From Telmatactis stephensoni (Eukaryota; Cnidaria; Anthozoa; Actiniaria; Isophelliidae), in assembly GCA_029948255.1 (NCBI GenBank), contig JALIZF010001811.1:671001-735000 (forward strand): 64,000 bases of DNA, written 5' to 3'. Under the pieces are notes generated by a model, which was not told the DNA's origin, made no database searches, and saw only the letters and a list, made by a program, of their open reading frames with translations. Made by a program: the position numbers and the translations under genes. This document shows, piece after piece, positions 62,501 through 64,000 of the stretch (position 1 is its first letter; each line of letters opens with the position of its first letter).

Positions 62501-63293
62501 GTACAATGTAATTGAAACAGAGCATACAAATAAGCCACAGAGCTCAGGGTGATATGCTGCAGTGATTTGGTCATTGCAGTTTACGTATCTGTTCTATACC
62601 TTTTACTGTTTCTGTTTTTAGCAAAAACATAATTATAATCAGCATATCTTAGTGAATTCCTCAAAATTTGATTACAATTTGTACGTTTCTTAAAATCATT
62701 ATTTAAATCTCCCAATTAAAATCACTAATTAAAAACGAATTAGCTGCTTGATCTTCCCCTAGAGAAATCACTAAATTTTTAGTCACTAAAAATAGTAGCC
62801 TGAGGTATAACCTTTTGTGTATGTAATTATTGCACTTTAAACCACTCTGAAGCATTCTTTGAATTAATTGGTTTGCCATAAAGACATTTCTAATATTCCA
62901 AGCTCAGTACATGCATCGATGTATTGATTTATGTTCAATCCCATGTTTATAAGACATCATCTGATAAGGGGCACTGTGACTTGAAATATGATTATAAATT
63001 TATAAGCATATTATGACTGCATGAAATCTGATTTCTAACCTGTAGAACCCATGATTTATTGCTAGAGTTTGAAGTTCCAAAAAGGTCTGTGATTGTATTT
63101 TTTGTTTGTTTGGCAACCACTTTAAAGACATTTGGTGTTCCAGACTTCCACTGATTGTGTTGATAATAATACCAAGTTGCCTCGACTCTTGAACAATCTT
63201 TGCGTAGGCCATTATCTAGTTCTAATTGTCTAAGTTTTGACACACTGGTGTCTAGAGTGGCCAGACTTGATTGTTTGATATTTATACAGTGAT
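59563..63293 (-). CDS. Gene C: orphan type I receptor with ITAM-type tail (5' end outside window)
   Basis: Six exons join in phase: 63293-63040, 62472-62343, 62064-61934, 61522-61315, 60768-60625 and 59915-59563. The signal peptide and any Cys-rich module must lie beyond the window or in an unseen exon right of 63293. The ectodomain matches gene B with four Cys in the same order (DHCINI; KDCSRVEATWYYY; W..GTPNVFKV; MYKGLLIKVELQC; PKCVIF), and the three ectodomain/stalk exons have the same phases as in B. A Thr/Ser-rich stalk and TM (IWIVFVAGGVTFLVVLALSG) follow, then RRQRK. The tail has YEYVVYPVL, YQPT, then EYAHLQDTNDGIYQPL, which is YxxL-x7-YxxL, the ITAM consensus, then YIEL-x12-YMVL. ITAMs are docking sites for tandem-SH2 Syk/ZAP70 kinases; that use here is inference. 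Confidence 0.85.
60000..60265. mobile_element. MITE copy 1 in gene C intron
   Basis: Contains GATTCCATTTTTCCGTG and AGAAGACGTCAAAATGCGG, with partial inversion at the right (CCACGGAAAAGCGGAATC, TGTCTTCTGTGCA). It is related to the next copy at 60900-61155. Confidence 0.7.
60900..61155. mobile_element. MITE copy 2 in gene C intron
   Basis: AATTCCATTTTTCTGTGCG, then CACATTTTGACGTCTTCTGT and CCCACGGAAGAATGGAAT. Like copy 1 it ends near GCGCAAAATTCAATGGCATC / GCGTAAAATTCAATGACGTC, so the two are one family about 640 bp apart. Confidence 0.7.
61645..61910. repeat. LINE-tail-like fragment plus CCCCTCCCCACAC repeat
   Basis: ATAATAATAATAACTTTATT at about 61654 resembles the microsatellite-ended LINE tail at 13947. 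A CACACCCCTCCC tandem follows at 61847-61908, just before the gene C exon at 61934. Confidence 0.5.
62175..62220. repeat. (GGAAA)n microsatellite
   Basis: About eight GGAAA units in the gene C intron between exons 62064 and 62343. Confidence 0.9.
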
Positions 63294-63406
63294 CTGAAAG
63301 AAGGAACACAGTAATTGTATAGTATATCTATATTTAGGTTTGATATTTATACAGTGATCTGAAAGAAGGAACACAGTAATTGTATAGTATATCTATATTT
63401 AGGTTT
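63277..63406. repeat. Perfect 65-bp tandem duplication over a splice acceptor
   Basis: Two identical 65-bp copies, 63277-63341 and 63342-63406, each contain the minus-strand acceptor CTTTCAG and the first 17 bases of the gene C ectodomain exon. The inner copy is the one in frame. Confidence 0.95.
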
Positions 63407-63624
63407 ATGACTGCATGATCATCATATGATGCTGGATACATCAAATCTTTATTTTTGCCTTCACTTATGGGCCTTCACATTCATTGCTGTATTGTCTTTT
63501 TGTGAGAATTAGATGTAGATGGTGGGTACAGCAAATTCTTACTTTCACTCTGTAGACTTTGCTATGTACTGTCTCATTTCGATGTTTTCTTACAAAAGTT
63601 TTAAATTTATTTATTGGCAAATGC

Positions 63625-63790
63625 AATAATGCAAGTAGTCTCCCTCGCAGCCGTGTTTAGCCTCGTCACGCAACGCTCCCTCGGAAAAACACGGCTGCTT
63701 CAATGGGCGCTACATTCCATTCCAAGTCCTTAACCAATCAGAGCTTGACTCTCAAAATCAAGGAGTCATTCGCGCCAAAAATGCCAAAAG
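63625..63790. repeat. Dispersed repeat with GCAGCCGTGTTT inverted pair
   Basis: TCTCCCTCGCAGCCGTGTTT pairs with AAACACGGCTGC, with GTCACGCAACGCTCCCTCGG between. I associate this motif with a repeat common in coral genomes, from memory only. The rest of 63407-64000 shows no exon. Confidence 0.5.
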
Positions 63791-64000
63791 GTCTACGTTC
63801 CGTTGACTTGGAGAATAATTGGATTAACCTCGGATCCCAAAACAACAGCTAGTTTACAAACACTTCACTTCGTTTCATTCGAAGTGTCTGGTATCATTTG
63901 AGAAATATACAAAGAAGAAAGTTTTACTGATCTTCCATCTGTATATATCTTTTCGTATTCAAAAATTTGAAACTTATTTTTGGTAGTGCAATGTTTACTC

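Overview
The window is eukaryotic and intron-rich: every multi-exon gene can be joined through GT-AG introns with matching codon phase. An anthozoan cnidarian (coral or sea-anemone type) fits best. The grounds are a class A peptide-type GPCR, orphan receptors with tyrosine-motif tails, and abundant short fold-back elements, including one near 63.6 kb that I associate with coral genomes. This is inference from gene content; no marker gene fixes the species.

Layout. 5-1824 (+): the end of an unrecognised coiled-coil gene. 2756-20570 (-): a 17-exon SLC26-type anion transporter; its 7.1 kb intron is filled by a 25-bp minisatellite carrying two LINE-like insertions, a LINE tail and a possible solo LTR. 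22544-25789 (-): a class A GPCR without its first exon. 28709-34035 (+): PSMD6/RPN7, complete, 7 exons, 389 aa. 35159-43145 (+): EDEM1-like ER mannosidase-family protein, complete, 13 exons, 572 aa. 43565 to the right edge (-): three genes for single-pass membrane proteins with long tyrosine-rich cytoplasmic tails, here called A, B and C.

The A/B/C cluster is the most interesting part. B and C share an unrecognised ectodomain with four conserved cysteines and a W..G.PNVF motif, the same exon phases, a Thr/Ser-rich stalk and one TM helix. Their tails differ. C has a canonical ITAM spacing (YxxL-x7-YxxL) plus further YxxL motifs; B has four YDNP and one YDVP motif of the Crk/Nck SH2 type. A has almost no ectodomain and a tail with a triplicated 47-residue tyrosine block, so it looks like a transmembrane adaptor (LAT/PAG-like layout). 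Together they look like a receptor-plus-scaffold signalling locus, perhaps for recognition or immunity; that role is inference.

A second theme is that two, possibly three, minisatellites start exactly at 5' splice sites and their units resemble the exon-intron junction. PSMD6 and EDEM1 (proteasome lid subunit and ER-associated degradation) lie head-to-tail and both serve protein quality control, but nothing in the sequence shows they are co-regulated.
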